The notes beneath the pieces are model-generated. The model was given only the letters and a program-made list of their open reading frames with translations, searched no databases and was not told the DNA's origin. Shown one piece after another: positions 6,945 through 15,676 of a stretch of 33,280 nucleotides of DNA. The first letter of the stretch is position 1, and every line of letters begins with the position of its first letter. Made by a program: the position numbers and the translations under genes. Location of the stretch: positions 87,416 to 120,695 of the forward strand of contig NZ_KE387172.1 of assembly GCF_000430625.1 (NCBI RefSeq), written 5' to 3'. This stretch comes from Aneurinibacillus terranovensis DSM 18919. GTDB taxonomy: Bacteria; Bacillota; Bacilli; Aneurinibacillales; Aneurinibacillaceae.

Positions 6945-8249
6945 ATGAGAGGGGCGCTTAAACTGTTTATTTTTTTGGTGATTCCGGTTACGGTTTTTTT
7001 ACTGCTGCTTGGCGGTGCTTTTACGGATAAAATCAAACCTGGGGTCGCCGCATCAGAAACACCAAAAGAGGTACGCGGGGTACCCGTTGGGAAAGTAAGC
7101 AACAACGCCTACCAGGCTGAATTAAGTGTACCTGGTACGGTGGTGACAAAAGAGGAAACAATGGTTTCCAGTAAACTGATGGCCCCCGTAGAGAAGATTC
7201 TAGTAAAGAAAGGGCAACTGGTCAAACAAGGGCAACCGCTTGTGCTGCTCGATCAAGCGCAGGTTTCCACACAGGCAAACCAAGCGAAAGCCGGAATTAC
7301 GGCGGCACAGGTCGCGCAACAAAGTGTCGAGAAATCAATAGAACTTGCTCAGTCGGGCGTACTTCAAGCGAACAGCGCCGTCCAACAGGCGCTGACAGGC
7401 GTACAGGATGCACAAGCGCGCTATCAAAACGCGACAGATGTCTATAACCGTTCGAAAACATTATTCGAAAACGGCGCCATCAGCCGCCAGGATTACGATA
7501 ACGCCAAAACGAATTACGATACGGCCCGTATCGCGGTTGACAAAGCGAAGGCCGCTCTCGCCCAGGCGAATGACGCGGTGAATCAGGCCAAGGCAGCGGT
7601 TGGCGTGGCCGTCGCCAAACGTGGGGAAGCCGGAGCCCAGATTCAGCAGGCCGAAGCTGGTTACGCTGTCGCCAATGTAAGTGTGTCCGATGCAACCATT
7701 CGGGCTCCGTTTGACGGCATGGTCGTTGATACTCTTGTCCACGAAGGGGATATGGCCTCACCAGGCACACCGCTGCTGACAATGGAACAACAGCCTTATT
7801 ATTTGGAAACATACGTCGATGAACGGAAAATGGAAGACATCGCAGTCGGTAACAAGATTCCAATCACAATCGAAGCCTTGCATATGCAACAAACGGGAAC
7901 CGTTGCAGAAATCACGCCGCATATCGATCCGGCAAGCCGCAAGTTCCGCGTGAAGATTTTGCTGCCGCAAACAGACGGGCTGATGAGCGGGCTGTTCGGG
8001 GAAGCAGCATTCCCGGACGGTGGCGATCAAAGTATTTTTATCCCGCAGGATGCCATCGTCCATTGGTCCCAATTTACAGGTGTCTATGTCGTCGATGAGA
8101 ACAGCATTTCCCATTTGCGCTACGTTAGTCTCGGGCGCACGAGCGGACCAAATGTGGAAGTGTTAAGCGGATTGAAAGCGGGGGAACGAATCGTCACATC
8201 TTCCGTGGATAAGGTAACAGATAAAGCCAGGGTGGTGGCGGCCCCATGA
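6945..8249 (+). CDS. RND efflux periplasmic-adaptor-type subunit (HlyD/AcrA family)
   Basis: The 434-aa membrane-fusion protein starts at the ATG at 6945, behind GGGGGAG. An upstream TTG at 6801 in the same frame would add 48 residues but lies before the likely promoter. An N-terminal hydrophobic anchor (LFIFLVIPVTVFLLLLGGAF) is followed by the first half of a lipoyl/barrel-sandwich domain (VEKILVKKGQLVKQGQPLVL). Next comes an Ala/Gln-rich helical hairpin (residues about 100-240), the second half (IRAPFDGMVVDTLVHEGDMA), then beta-barrel and membrane-proximal domains. It links an RND pump to the cell envelope. Its stop overlaps the pump start by four bases (ATGA), so the two are translationally coupled. 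Substrates are unknown. Confidence 0.9.
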   Translation: MRGALKLFIFLVIPVTVFLLLLGGAFTDKIKPGVAASETPKEVRGVPVGKVSNNAYQAELSVPGTVVTKEETMVSSKLMAPVEKILVKKGQLVKQGQPLVLLDQAQVSTQANQAKAGITAAQVAQQSVEKSIELAQSGVLQANSAVQQALTGVQDAQARYQNATDVYNRSKTLFENGAISRQDYDNAKTNYDTARIAVDKAKAALAQANDAVNQAKAAVGVAVAKRGEAGAQIQQAEAGYAVANVSVSDATIRAPFDGMVVDTLVHEGDMASPGTPLLTMEQQPYYLETYVDERKMEDIAVGNKIPITIEALHMQQTGTVAEITPHIDPASRKFRVKILLPQTDGLMSGLFGEAAFPDGGDQSIFIPQDAIVHWSQFTGVYVVDENSISHLRYVSLGRTSGPNVEVLSGLKAGERIVTSSVDKVTDKARVVAAP

Positions 8250-11200
8250 GCGAGGAGCAGCAAAAACCAAAACAGCGTTTGGGCATTGCCGGACAAATCG
8301 CCCGGGTGTTCATCGACTCGAAGCTGACACCATTGCTTGTGGTCGCAATTCTATTGCTCGGAGTGTTCGCGGTCATGAATACTCCGCGGGAAGAAGAACC
8401 GCAAATCAAAGTGCCGATGATGGATGTGTACATTCCATACCCTGGCGCCACTGCCGCGGATGTGGAAAACCGGGTCACCAAAATCATGGAGAAAAAACTG
8501 TGGAAAGTCGACGGCATCGAATACATCTATTCGACTTCCAAACCAGGAATGGCGATGTTTACGGCGCGATTCTATGTCGGTAAGGATCTTGATCAGAGTC
8601 TTGTCCGCCTGTATAACGCGCTGATGTCCAACATGGACGAACTTCCCCAGGGAACTATGCAGCCCATTGTGAAACCGGTCACGATCGATGACGTCCCAAT
8701 CGTGTCGGTCACCCTCTGGAGCAAACAGCTGAACGATTACGCCCTGCACAGAATCGGAACCGTTGTGAGCGATGAAGTGAATAAAATTAATAATATCGCC
8801 AAAACGAACGTGATTGGCGGGAGGAACAGGGAAGTTCGCATTCAATTCGACCCGAAACGGCTGGCGGCGTATCACTTGTCCCCGGTCACAGTTGAGACGA
8901 CACTACAGCAAACTAACTTATCACTGCCAGCCGGAACGTTTGACAAGGAAGATATCAATAATCAGGTCAAAGCCGGACGTTACTTGTTAAGCAAAGAGGA
9001 AATTGAAAATTTGGTCATTGGCGTGTACCAGAACCGCCCTGTTTATGTAAAAGACATTGCTACAATTATCGATGGGCCAGGTGAAATTAGTCAGTACGTG
9101 CTGTTTGGACCGGGACCCCAGGCGAAAGATAAAGGTGTTAACGAAACAATCGGTACGACGTATCCGGCGATAACGATCCAGGTGTCCAAGAAACCCGGCA
9201 CGAATGCGGTCGCCATTGCCAAGAACGTGATCCAAAAGATCGATGATTTGAAAGGAAAAGTCATTCCTGACGATGTACATGTGACCGTCACACGGAACTA
9301 CGGAGACACAGCGGAGGAAAAAGCGAATGAATTAATCATACATCTGCTTATCGCCACATTCTCCGTTGTGCTGCTTATTGGTGTTTCTCTCGGCATACGC
9401 GAAGCTGTGGTGATCGGGATTACTGTTCCGGTGACGCTTGCGCTTGCTCTTTTCCTAAGTGATATGTATGGCTATACGTTAAACAGGGTTACCCTTTTCG
9501 CACTCATTTTCGCGATCGGGATTCTTGTCGATGACGCGATCGTCGTCGTGGAAAATATGCATCGGTGGTTTCAAAAAGGCACACATCCACCGTTAGCAGC
9601 GTCCGTGCTAGCCGTCAACGAGGTCGGAAACCCGACGATTCTTGCGACGATAACCGTTATTGCGACTTTAATGCCGATGGCGTTTGTCGGCGGCTTGATG
9701 GGTCCATATATGGCCCCGATTCCTATTAACGCATCGGTTGCCATGTTTTTCTCGCTGTTTGTCGCGTTTATCATTACACCGTGGTTTGCCTACCGTCTCT
9801 TAAAAAAATCGGGCGGTACGCATCCGCTTAAGGAAATATCGTTTTCGTTCGATACGCTGCGGGGCGGAAGCCGGTGGTATGCCCGTTTTATCCGGGGCCT
9901 GCTTCTAAACAAAGGGAAGCGCGCGCTATTTCTCGGCAGCATTGTGGTATTACTGCTCGGGTCGATGTTGTTCTTTTATACGAAAGCGGTACCCATGAAA
10001 ATGATGCCATTTGACAACAAGAGCGAATTCCAGGTGGTCGTGGATATGCCGGAAGGGACGACGTTAGAGGATACGGCCAAAGCGACGAAAGCGTTGGGAG
10101 ACTATCTCGCACATGTCAACGAAGTAACAGACTATGAGATGTACATCGGAACGGCTTCGCCTTTTAACTTTAACGGTCTTGTTCGTCATTATTATTTACG
10201 CACAGGCCCGAACGTTGCGGATATTCAAGTCAATCTTGTCCACAAGCAACTTCGCCAGCAGCAAAGCCATGACGTCGCCAAGCGCATTCGCCCTTATTTG
10301 GATGCAATTGCGGCCAAATACGGCGCCAATATAAAAGTCGTAGAAGTGCCTCCAGGTCCTCCGGTAATGTCGACCATTGTGCTCGAAGTATATGGAAACA
10401 ATAAGGAAGACCAGTATGATATCACAAAACAAGCCGAGAAAATTTTCAGGGAAACAAAAGGTGTTGTTGATGTCGATACGTATATGGAAGCCAATCAACC
10501 CGAATATCGTTTCACGATTAACGATAAAGGACGCTTAAACGGGATCACGGAACAATCGTTTGTCAAAACGATGCAGATGGTGTTGCAGGGAAGCGAGGTA
10601 GGCCTGCTTCATCCGCCGAATGAGCTCGATCCTGTCGTGATCCGGGTACAACCGCCCAAAGGAGACCGCTCCAGCCTTGAGTTGTTAAAAAGCATTCAAA
10701 TTCCGACCCCGTCCGGGCAGCTTATTCCTCTGGGCGAAATCGCGACGATCGAAAAAGGCGCCGTTGAGCAAACTCTCTACCGCAAAAACCTGCAAAGTGT
10801 GATGTATGTAGTAGGAGATGTAGCCGGGTATGAAGAAAGCCCCGCCTATTCGATTGCGAATATGTGGGACCGTATCGGTGCCTTGAAGACGAAGTCGGGA
10901 AAAAAAGTGACCCAATATATTACGCAACAACCATGGCTTGAAGACGGAGTAAGCGTAAAATGGGATGGCGAATCGCAGATTACGTATGAAGTATTCCGTG
11001 ATTTGGGTATCGCGTTCGGCGTAGCGCTTATCATTATGTACTTGCTTATCGTTGGCTGGTTCCAATCGTTTGTGACACCGCTCATCATCATGTCACCGAT
11101 TCCGCTGACACTCATCGGCGTCATCCCCGGCCACTGGATATTCGGGGCCTTCTTTACCGCAACGTCAATGATTGGGGTTATCGCCCTCGCGGGAATCATC

Positions 11201-11527
11201 GTGCGGAATTCAATTTTACTCGTCGAGTTTGCCATTCAGCGCCGCAAAGAAGGGGCTGTACTTACGGAGGCCGTCATCGAGGCCGGCATCGTACGCGCCA
11301 AACCGATTATTCTTACGGCGGCAGCCGTAGTCGTGGGCGGGTTCGTTATTCTGTTCGACCCTATCTTTCAGGGTTTGGCTATCTCGCTTATGTTTGGTAC
11401 GATTACATCCACCATTCTAACGCTGTTTGTCATTCCGGTTGTTTATGCCATGGTGGAAACAAAACGGGCACAGCGCAAACAAAAACCATGTCAAATCGAG
11501 TGTGCGGATGACGTGCTTGGAATGTAA
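8246..11527 (+). CDS. RND multidrug/cation efflux transporter (AcrB-like)
   Basis: The 1093-aa inner-membrane proton antiporter has the duplicated RND layout. There is TM1 near residue 30, a large extracytoplasmic domain, a TM2-6 block, a second domain from about residue 580, and a final TM block. The proton-relay motif GILVDDAIVVVENMHR is intact (D429, D430). The second half carries ALAGIIVRNSILLVEFAIQR. The N-terminus has PREEEPQIKVPMMDV and PGATAADVENRVTKIMEKKL, typical of the AcrB/MexF branch. Firmicutes have no outer membrane or TolC partner, so export is presumably from the membrane outer leaflet. It is co-transcribed with the adaptor and followed by a clear terminator. Substrate is unknown. 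Confidence 0.93.
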   Translation: MSEEQQKPKQRLGIAGQIARVFIDSKLTPLLVVAILLLGVFAVMNTPREEEPQIKVPMMDVYIPYPGATAADVENRVTKIMEKKLWKVDGIEYIYSTSKPGMAMFTARFYVGKDLDQSLVRLYNALMSNMDELPQGTMQPIVKPVTIDDVPIVSVTLWSKQLNDYALHRIGTVVSDEVNKINNIAKTNVIGGRNREVRIQFDPKRLAAYHLSPVTVETTLQQTNLSLPAGTFDKEDINNQVKAGRYLLSKEEIENLVIGVYQNRPVYVKDIATIIDGPGEISQYVLFGPGPQAKDKGVNETIGTTYPAITIQVSKKPGTNAVAIAKNVIQKIDDLKGKVIPDDVHVTVTRNYGDTAEEKANELIIHLLIATFSVVLLIGVSLGIREAVVIGITVPVTLALALFLSDMYGYTLNRVTLFALIFAIGILVDDAIVVVENMHRWFQKGTHPPLAASVLAVNEVGNPTILATITVIATLMPMAFVGGLMGPYMAPIPINASVAMFFSLFVAFIITPWFAYRLLKKSGGTHPLKEISFSFDTLRGGSRWYARFIRGLLLNKGKRALFLGSIVVLLLGSMLFFYTKAVPMKMMPFDNKSEFQVVVDMPEGTTLEDTAKATKALGDYLAHVNEVTDYEMYIGTASPFNFNGLVRHYYLRTGPNVADIQVNLVHKQLRQQQSHDVAKRIRPYLDAIAAKYGANIKVVEVPPGPPVMSTIVLEVYGNNKEDQYDITKQAEKIFRETKGVVDVDTYMEANQPEYRFTINDKGRLNGITEQSFVKTMQMVLQGSEVGLLHPPNELDPVVIRVQPPKGDRSSLELLKSIQIPTPSGQLIPLGEIATIEKGAVEQTLYRKNLQSVMYVVGDVAGYEESPAYSIANMWDRIGALKTKSGKKVTQYITQQPWLEDGVSVKWDGESQITYEVFRDLGIAFGVALIIMYLLIVGWFQSFVTPLIIMSPIPLTLIGVIPGHWIFGAFFTATSMIGVIALAGIIVRNSILLVEFAIQRRKEGAVLTEAVIEAGIVRAKPIILTAAAVVVGGFVILFDPIFQGLAISLMFGTITSTILTLFVIPVVYAMVETKRAQRKQKPCQIECADDVLGM

Positions 11528-11572
11528 AGAAACTATGAAAGTAAGAGACAATTACATGCTCAGCTAACATTA

Positions 11573-11605
11573 AAGCGGCCGGAAAGGCCGCTTCTTTTAT
11601 TTTTC
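11573..11605 (+). terminator. Terminator of the RND operon
   Basis: Arms AAGCGGCC (11573-11580) and GGCCGCTT (11586-11593) around a GGAAA loop are followed by CTTTTATTTTT, 45 bp past the pump stop. Confidence 0.85.
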
Positions 11606-11736
11606 CGCTATCTCTTCCACAACGCATCAAACGAACCATACCCAAGGAGGTTATAGCAAAAACAAGCATAGGAAATCTCTATTCTTGTTTTAATAAGCTT
11701 AAAACTGTGTATATAGTTATACACGTTTACAATTAA

Positions 11737-11901
11737 CAATGGAATTATCGCGGCAATATTATCACGCCTAACATTATGGGGAGAAATCTGGGAATCCATC
11801 CGCTCACAATTATTGTAGTATTATTGTTTGCGGGAAATCTTGCAGGAATCAATGAAGAAGAACATGTGACAGGCATGAAAGGAATAGAGAAAGCAGTTTG
11901 A
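11737..11901 (+). pseudogene. Fragment of an AI-2E-family (PerM/YrrI-like) transporter
   Basis: A 54-codon open stretch without a proper start reads [20 protein letters not shown] then [11 protein letters not shown]. This matches the conserved C-terminal region of AI-2E family permeases (the usual pattern is N-I-x-P-x-I-M-G-R-x-L-x-I-H-P-L-T). The family signature then breaks off into an unrelated charged tail ending at 11901. The N-terminal two thirds of such a roughly 350-aa protein are missing. The remnant lies after the RND terminator. The region 11606-11736 upstream shows nothing recognisable. Confidence 0.65.
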
Positions 11902-11994
11902 TTTTACCAGGAAAATTACCCCTGAATCAGGAAAAGCTAAAGGCGAAAAGATAATCCAATATTTTTATGGACCAGAATCAGGAGGAAAATATCC

Positions 11995-12132
11995 ATGGCT
12001 TACACCTGTTACCACTGTGAACATGACGTCGAAAAAGTCCGCTACGTAACCTTTTATAATGTGAACGAGGAATACAATGAACCGCTTTGTGAAACATGTT
12101 ATGCGGAATGGCTGGAATCCATTAAAGGTTAA
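11995..12132 (+). CDS. 45-aa CxxC-CxxC small protein
   Basis: An ATG at 11995 follows AGGAGG at good spacing. The product begins MAYTCYHCEHDVEKVRYVTF and ends PLCETCYAEWLESIKG. Two cysteine pairs (C5/C8 and C34/C37) spaced by about 25 residues form a likely single zinc knuckle. No other domain fits in this length. Similar tiny zinc-ribbon proteins are common in Bacillales with unknown roles. Its last 11 bases overlap the 3' end of an opposing small frame. It is too short for default gene callers but has a strong ribosome site and clear motif spacing. Confidence 0.7.
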   Translation: MAYTCYHCEHDVEKVRYVTFYNVNEEYNEPLCETCYAEWLESIKG

Positions 12133-12274
12133 TCAGCGACCTCATACGTGCTCGATGAGCGGCGTTGGCGGGATTGCATCGTTGCGCGATGACGTATTGG
12201 ATAGCGGCTGCCCGCTGCGCCGCAGTAATTGGCACGCCCATGGCAGCGGATAATTGATCTACCATCGTACCCAC
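12122..12274 (-). CDS. Possible 50-aa protein of unknown function
   Basis: A minus-strand frame can start at GTG 12274 or ATG 12265. It encodes an Ala/Arg-rich product containing MVDQLSAAMGVPITAAQRAA and a tail rich in Ala and Arg. The amino-acid pattern (amphipathic helix, hydrophobic phase, then a basic end) looks protein-like. No good ribosome site is visible, and the frame overlaps the end of the CxxC gene tail to tail. It could be a remnant of a longer gene. No family recognised. Confidence 0.4.
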   Translation of the reverse strand: MGTMVDQLSAAMGVPITAAQRAAAIQYVIAQRCNPANAAHRARMRSLINL

Positions 12275-12318
12275 CGCGTAGGGATTTTACAAAGCAGCGT
12301 TAGAATATACGATTCTAC

Positions 12319-12344
12319 GAACCCTGTACCAATTGACAGGGTTC
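12319..12344 (+). terminator. Terminator-like hairpin before the nag operon
   Basis: GAACCCTGT (12319-12327) pairs perfectly with ACAGGGTTC (12336-12344), followed by ATTAATTTTA. The T-run is weak. It would separate the small genes from the amino-sugar operon. Confidence 0.5.
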
Positions 12345-12384
12345 ATTAATTTTAGGAGTCATTTATTTTTCCGGGCATAATAAA

Positions 12385-12420
12385 ATTGGTATAGACAACT
12401 AGTTATATAGTTGGTAGTAT
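12385..12420 (+). promoter_or_regulatory. nag operon promoter with dre-like NagR operator
   Basis: ATTGGTATAGACAACT (12385-12400) resembles the dre operator bound by NagR/DasR regulators (core GGTCTAGACC; here GGTATAGAC). It covers a -35 candidate, TAGACA (12392-12397), which is 17 bp from the -10 candidate TAGTAT (12415-12420). An adjacent inverted repeat, CAACTA with TAGTTG (12396-12413), fills the spacer. Since nagR is the third gene of this operon, autoregulation relieved by glucosamine-6-P or GlcNAc-6-P is the expected scheme. Confidence 0.7.
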
Positions 12421-12461
12421 AGGGGTAGAAAAGAATTCCCTTACGGAAAAAGGTGCTGGAA

Positions 12462-13667
12462 ATGAAGACGATACAAACTTACAATCGAATGGTTCTTGCA
12501 GGCGGCAAGGTGGTTGTCGAAGATAGCATCATTGAAAACGGTTACCTTTTGATTGAAGGCCAAACCATACAAGATATAGGTCCGCTGGACGAGATGCCTT
12601 CCAAGTATCGACCGTTTCCCACGATGCAAATAGGAGCCGACCAAATTATTCTGCCCGGATTTATCGACGTTCATATTCATGGGGCGGCCGGTTCCGATGT
12701 GATGGATGCAACCCCTCACGCGCTGCAAACGATCGCCGAGGCGCTGCCAAAAGAGGGGACGACTTCTTTTCTCGCCACCACGATTACACAAAGTGAGGAA
12801 GCTATTGCAAAAGCGGTGGAAACTGCTTCACGGTTTATGAAAACTAATTACACAGGGGCGGAAGTGCTCGGGATTCATCTAGAAGGGCCGTTTATTAATC
12901 CGAAACATGCGAACGCGCAGCCCCGCGATAAAATTATTCCGCCGAATATTGAGTTATTTGACAAGTGGCAGCGGTTGGCCGGACAAACCATCCGTTTGGT
13001 TACCATGGCACCCGAAGAAAACGGGGGGGACCTGCTCATTAAACACCTTGCGAAAACCGGAGTCATTGCTTCTGTCGGACACTCCGATGCGACCTTCCAT
13101 GAAGTGAAAAAAGCTGTGAGCGCCGGTTTAACGCACGCCACCCATTTATACAACGCGATGAGGCCCATGCACCATCGGGAACCGGGTGTGGTAGGAGCAG
13201 TGCTTTTAGAGGAAAACACGATGGCAGAAATCATTTTTGATGAGGTTCATGTTTCAAAGGAGATGGTTCAGCTTGCCTATCAATTGAAAGGAAGCCGGAA
13301 ACTGCAGCTCATTACGGATGCGATGCGGGCCAAGTGTTTAACAAGCGGGGAATACGACTTAGGCGGACAAAAAGTTACCGTGCAGGGAAATCAGGCCCGG
13401 TTGGCGGATGGAACGCTGGCCGGCAGTGTGCTTCGGATGAATCACGCCGTAAAAAATGCAAGTACACTCGTAGGCTGTTCCCTTCATGACCTTGTCCGTC
13501 TCTCTTCGGGAAATGCAGCAGAAGAACTTGGGGTTTTTGCGCGCAAAGGAAGCCTCGCTGTCGGCAAGGATGCTGACATTGTCATTCTCAATTCAGATTT
13601 TAACGTACAAACGACTTTTTGCCGGGGAAAGATAAGATACTCGGTAAATAAGGAGAGAGACATATGA
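12462..13667 (+). CDS. nagA: N-acetylglucosamine-6-phosphate deacetylase
   Basis: This enzyme hydrolyses GlcNAc-6-P to glucosamine-6-P and acetate. The start is set at ATG 12462 because AAAAGGTG lies just upstream; a GTG at 12453 in the same frame sits inside that ribosome site. Metal and active-site motifs are in order: GFIDVHIHGAAGSDVMDA (HxH), GIHLEGPFINP (metal Glu), VGHSDATF and THLYNAMRPMHHREPG (metal and substrate histidines), and LITDAMRA (catalytic Asp). The length (401 aa) is normal. It is the first gene of the amino-sugar operon and overlaps nagB by four bases (ATGA). Confidence 0.95.
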   Translation: MKTIQTYNRMVLAGGKVVVEDSIIENGYLLIEGQTIQDIGPLDEMPSKYRPFPTMQIGADQIILPGFIDVHIHGAAGSDVMDATPHALQTIAEALPKEGTTSFLATTITQSEEAIAKAVETASRFMKTNYTGAEVLGIHLEGPFINPKHANAQPRDKIIPPNIELFDKWQRLAGQTIRLVTMAPEENGGDLLIKHLAKTGVIASVGHSDATFHEVKKAVSAGLTHATHLYNAMRPMHHREPGVVGAVLLEENTMAEIIFDEVHVSKEMVQLAYQLKGSRKLQLITDAMRAKCLTSGEYDLGGQKVTVQGNQARLADGTLAGSVLRMNHAVKNASTLVGCSLHDLVRLSSGNAAEELGVFARKGSLAVGKDADIVILNSDFNVQTTFCRGKIRYSVNKERDI

Positions 13668-14395
13668 AAGTCATTATTGGAGATAGCTATGAAAGCATCA
13701 GCCGAATAGGCGCCGAACATCTTATCAACACCGTGTTGGAGCAGGGGAGTGTGACCCTTGGTTTAGCAACTGGGGGAACTCCCCTCGGATTGTATCGGGA
13801 GATGATTAAACCGGAAATAAAGAAGAAACTGGACGTCACAAAAATAACAACCTTTAATCTGGATGAATATGTAGGACTGCCGCCTACATCACCTCAAAGC
13901 TATAGATATTATATGAATCAGCATTTATTTATACCGCTTGGAATCCCTCTGGCGCAAACATTTTTGCCGGATGGAACCGCCAAAGACATTCAGGCCGAAT
14001 GCATGCGTTATGAATCGTTGCTTGAGGAACACGGTGGAATTGACGTTCAGATTCTTGGTGTTGGCAAAAACGGTCATATCGGATTTAACGAACCAGGCAC
14101 ATCGTTTTCAAGCCGCACCCACGAAGTGGTATTATCCGAGTCGACCAGGTTGGCAAACGAAAGATACTTTGATTCTCCCACTGACGTGCCAAGAAAGGCG
14201 ATAACGATGGGGATAGCCACCATTATGCAGGCAAAAAAAATCATTCTGCTGGCCAGCGGAGTAAACAAAGCACAGGCAGTTTACCATTTGCTTGAAGGGG
14301 ATACCATCACAAATGAGTGGCCGGTTACTTCACTTAAAAAGCACCCGAATGTGACGGTTATTCTGGAGCATTCAGCGGCTTCTCTCATTCATTAA
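13664..14395 (+). CDS. nagB: Glucosamine-6-phosphate deaminase
   Basis: NagB converts glucosamine-6-P to fructose-6-P and ammonia, feeding glycolysis. The 243-aa length is that of the short Bacillus-type enzyme, which lacks the E. coli allosteric extension. Motifs present are GLATGGTPLGLYREMI (phosphate loop), TTFNLDEYVGL (catalytic Asp) and ILGVGKNGHIGFNEPG (catalytic His/Glu region). The start codon overlaps the nagA stop, indicating translational coupling. The regulator gene follows after 27 bp. Confidence 0.96.
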   Translation: MKVIIGDSYESISRIGAEHLINTVLEQGSVTLGLATGGTPLGLYREMIKPEIKKKLDVTKITTFNLDEYVGLPPTSPQSYRYYMNQHLFIPLGIPLAQTFLPDGTAKDIQAECMRYESLLEEHGGIDVQILGVGKNGHIGFNEPGTSFSSRTHEVVLSESTRLANERYFDSPTDVPRKAITMGIATIMQAKKIILLASGVNKAQAVYHLLEGDTITNEWPVTSLKKHPNVTVILEHSAASLIH

Positions 14396-14422
14396 AACAG
14401 CAAACGCAGGAGTGGTCATAAG

Positions 14423-15166
14423 ATGATTAAAAAAGACTCACCAATTCCTCTTTATTATCAATTGGAAGAATATATTCGCTCCCAGATTAACAGCGGGGCA
14501 ATGAAACCGAAGGAAGCCATTCCATCCGAAAGAGAAATTTCTGAAGAACTTGGAATCAGCCGAATGACGGTTCGCCAAGCCATTACTAACCTCGTAAACG
14601 ATGGGTTGCTGGTCAGACACAAAGGAAAAGGAACGTTCGTTGCCGAGAAAAAATTTGAAAAAGGGCCTTCCGTATTTAGCTTCACAGAAGAGATGAGGCG
14701 AAGAAATTTACGACCGAGTGCCCGCATCATTGAGATGAAAACAATTCCAGCGGGCGGAAGCATGGCTGAACAGTTAGAAATCCCAACAGGAGAATCGGTC
14801 TATGAAATCTGCCGTTTAAGGCTTGCCGACGATGAGCCCATGGCAATTGAGACTGCCTATATTCCTGTCCGTTATATACCCGGTTTGAATGAACAGCTTT
14901 TGGCAGCCAAGGGTTCCCTTTACGAGCTTCTTCATGAGAACGGGATAAAACTGCGGCAAGTTGAACGGACATTAGAGGCGTCTTTAGCAACAGCAAATGA
15001 AGCCAAACTGCTTAACATTAAAAGTAAAACAGCCGTCCTTCTCGTCAAAGGAAGAACCTATTCAGAAGAAGGAAAAGTCATTGAATTCGTTAAGTCGATT
15101 TACCGTGGGGACCGTTATACGTTTGCCGTGAAATTTAACAACCCTAGTGAAGCCGCCCATTCATAA
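14423..15166 (+). CDS. nagR: GntR/HutC-family regulator of amino-sugar use (NagR-like)
   Basis: The 247-aa regulator has an N-terminal winged helix (residues 1-75): PLYYQLEEYIRSQI, IPSEREISEELGISRMTVRQ and GLLVRHKGKGTFVAE. A C-terminal UTRA effector domain of the HutC/FarR subfamily follows (YEICRLRLADDEPMAIETAY and the final RGDRYTFAVKF). In Bacillus subtilis the equivalent (NagR, formerly YvoA) represses nagAB and nagP and is released by amino-sugar phosphates. Its place after nagAB and the dre-like site before nagA support that assignment. AGGAG precedes the ATG. Confidence 0.88.
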   Translation: MIKKDSPIPLYYQLEEYIRSQINSGAMKPKEAIPSEREISEELGISRMTVRQAITNLVNDGLLVRHKGKGTFVAEKKFEKGPSVFSFTEEMRRRNLRPSARIIEMKTIPAGGSMAEQLEIPTGESVYEICRLRLADDEPMAIETAYIPVRYIPGLNEQLLAAKGSLYELLHENGIKLRQVERTLEASLATANEAKLLNIKSKTAVLLVKGRTYSEEGKVIEFVKSIYRGDRYTFAVKFNNPSEAAHS

Positions 15167-15238
15167 AAAAATCGGCAGGGTATCCACACGCTATTGAGGC
15201 AGGCTTCTGTATTTATGCAGAAAGAGGGAAGATATCGA

Positions 15239-15622
15239 ATGAACATTCTTATTGCCACTCATTTTAATTTATCCGAAAGCTTGCTGGGTGCCGCGGAAAT
15301 GATTATCGGCAGCCAAAAAAACGTTAAAGCTGTAACATTTTCACCGGATGAAGGGATCGATGCATTAAAGGAGAAAATGGAGCGGGTTATGATCGAGTGG
15401 GGCGGAGAAGGGCTCATTTTAACCGACATTCCCGGCGGCAGCCCCTCTAATGTAGCCTCTTTGCTGGCAACCAGGTATCCGGTATTCATACTTACCGGTG
15501 TTAACCTACCCATGTTATTGGAGATTCTGCTGCAGCGCGAAGTTTTGGCACCAAAAGAACTTCTGAAAACAGCAGAAGAAGCCGGAAAAACAGCTATCAG
15601 AGAAATTGCTGTCAATAAGTAG
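15239..15622 (+). CDS. PTS mannose/sorbose-family EIIA component
   Basis: The 127-aa cytoplasmic phosphocarrier starts at ATG 15239, behind AAGAGGGAAG; an in-frame ATG at 15194 lacks a ribosome site. MNILIATHFNLSESLLGAAE places the phosphorylated histidine at residue 8, as in ManX-type EIIA domains. GLILTDIPGGSPSNVASLL is the other family signature, with FILTGVNLPMLLE after it. It would receive phosphate from HPr and pass it to the EIIB encoded next. The canonical G-T-H-G at the active site is ATHF here, a mild divergence. It is the first of four separate PTS subunit genes. Confidence 0.9.
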   Translation: MNILIATHFNLSESLLGAAEMIIGSQKNVKAVTFSPDEGIDALKEKMERVMIEWGGEGLILTDIPGGSPSNVASLLATRYPVFILTGVNLPMLLEILLQREVLAPKELLKTAEEAGKTAIREIAVNK

Positions 15623-15676
15623 CTTTCCCATTTCGAAATAGTACATTATTTCTAATTTTTACGAGGGGGAATTACA

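Noticed and set aside
7461-7863. Long minus-strand frames opposite the adaptor gene
   Set aside because: They are antisense shadows of the Ala/Gln-rich helical hairpin, with no ribosome site or domain features.
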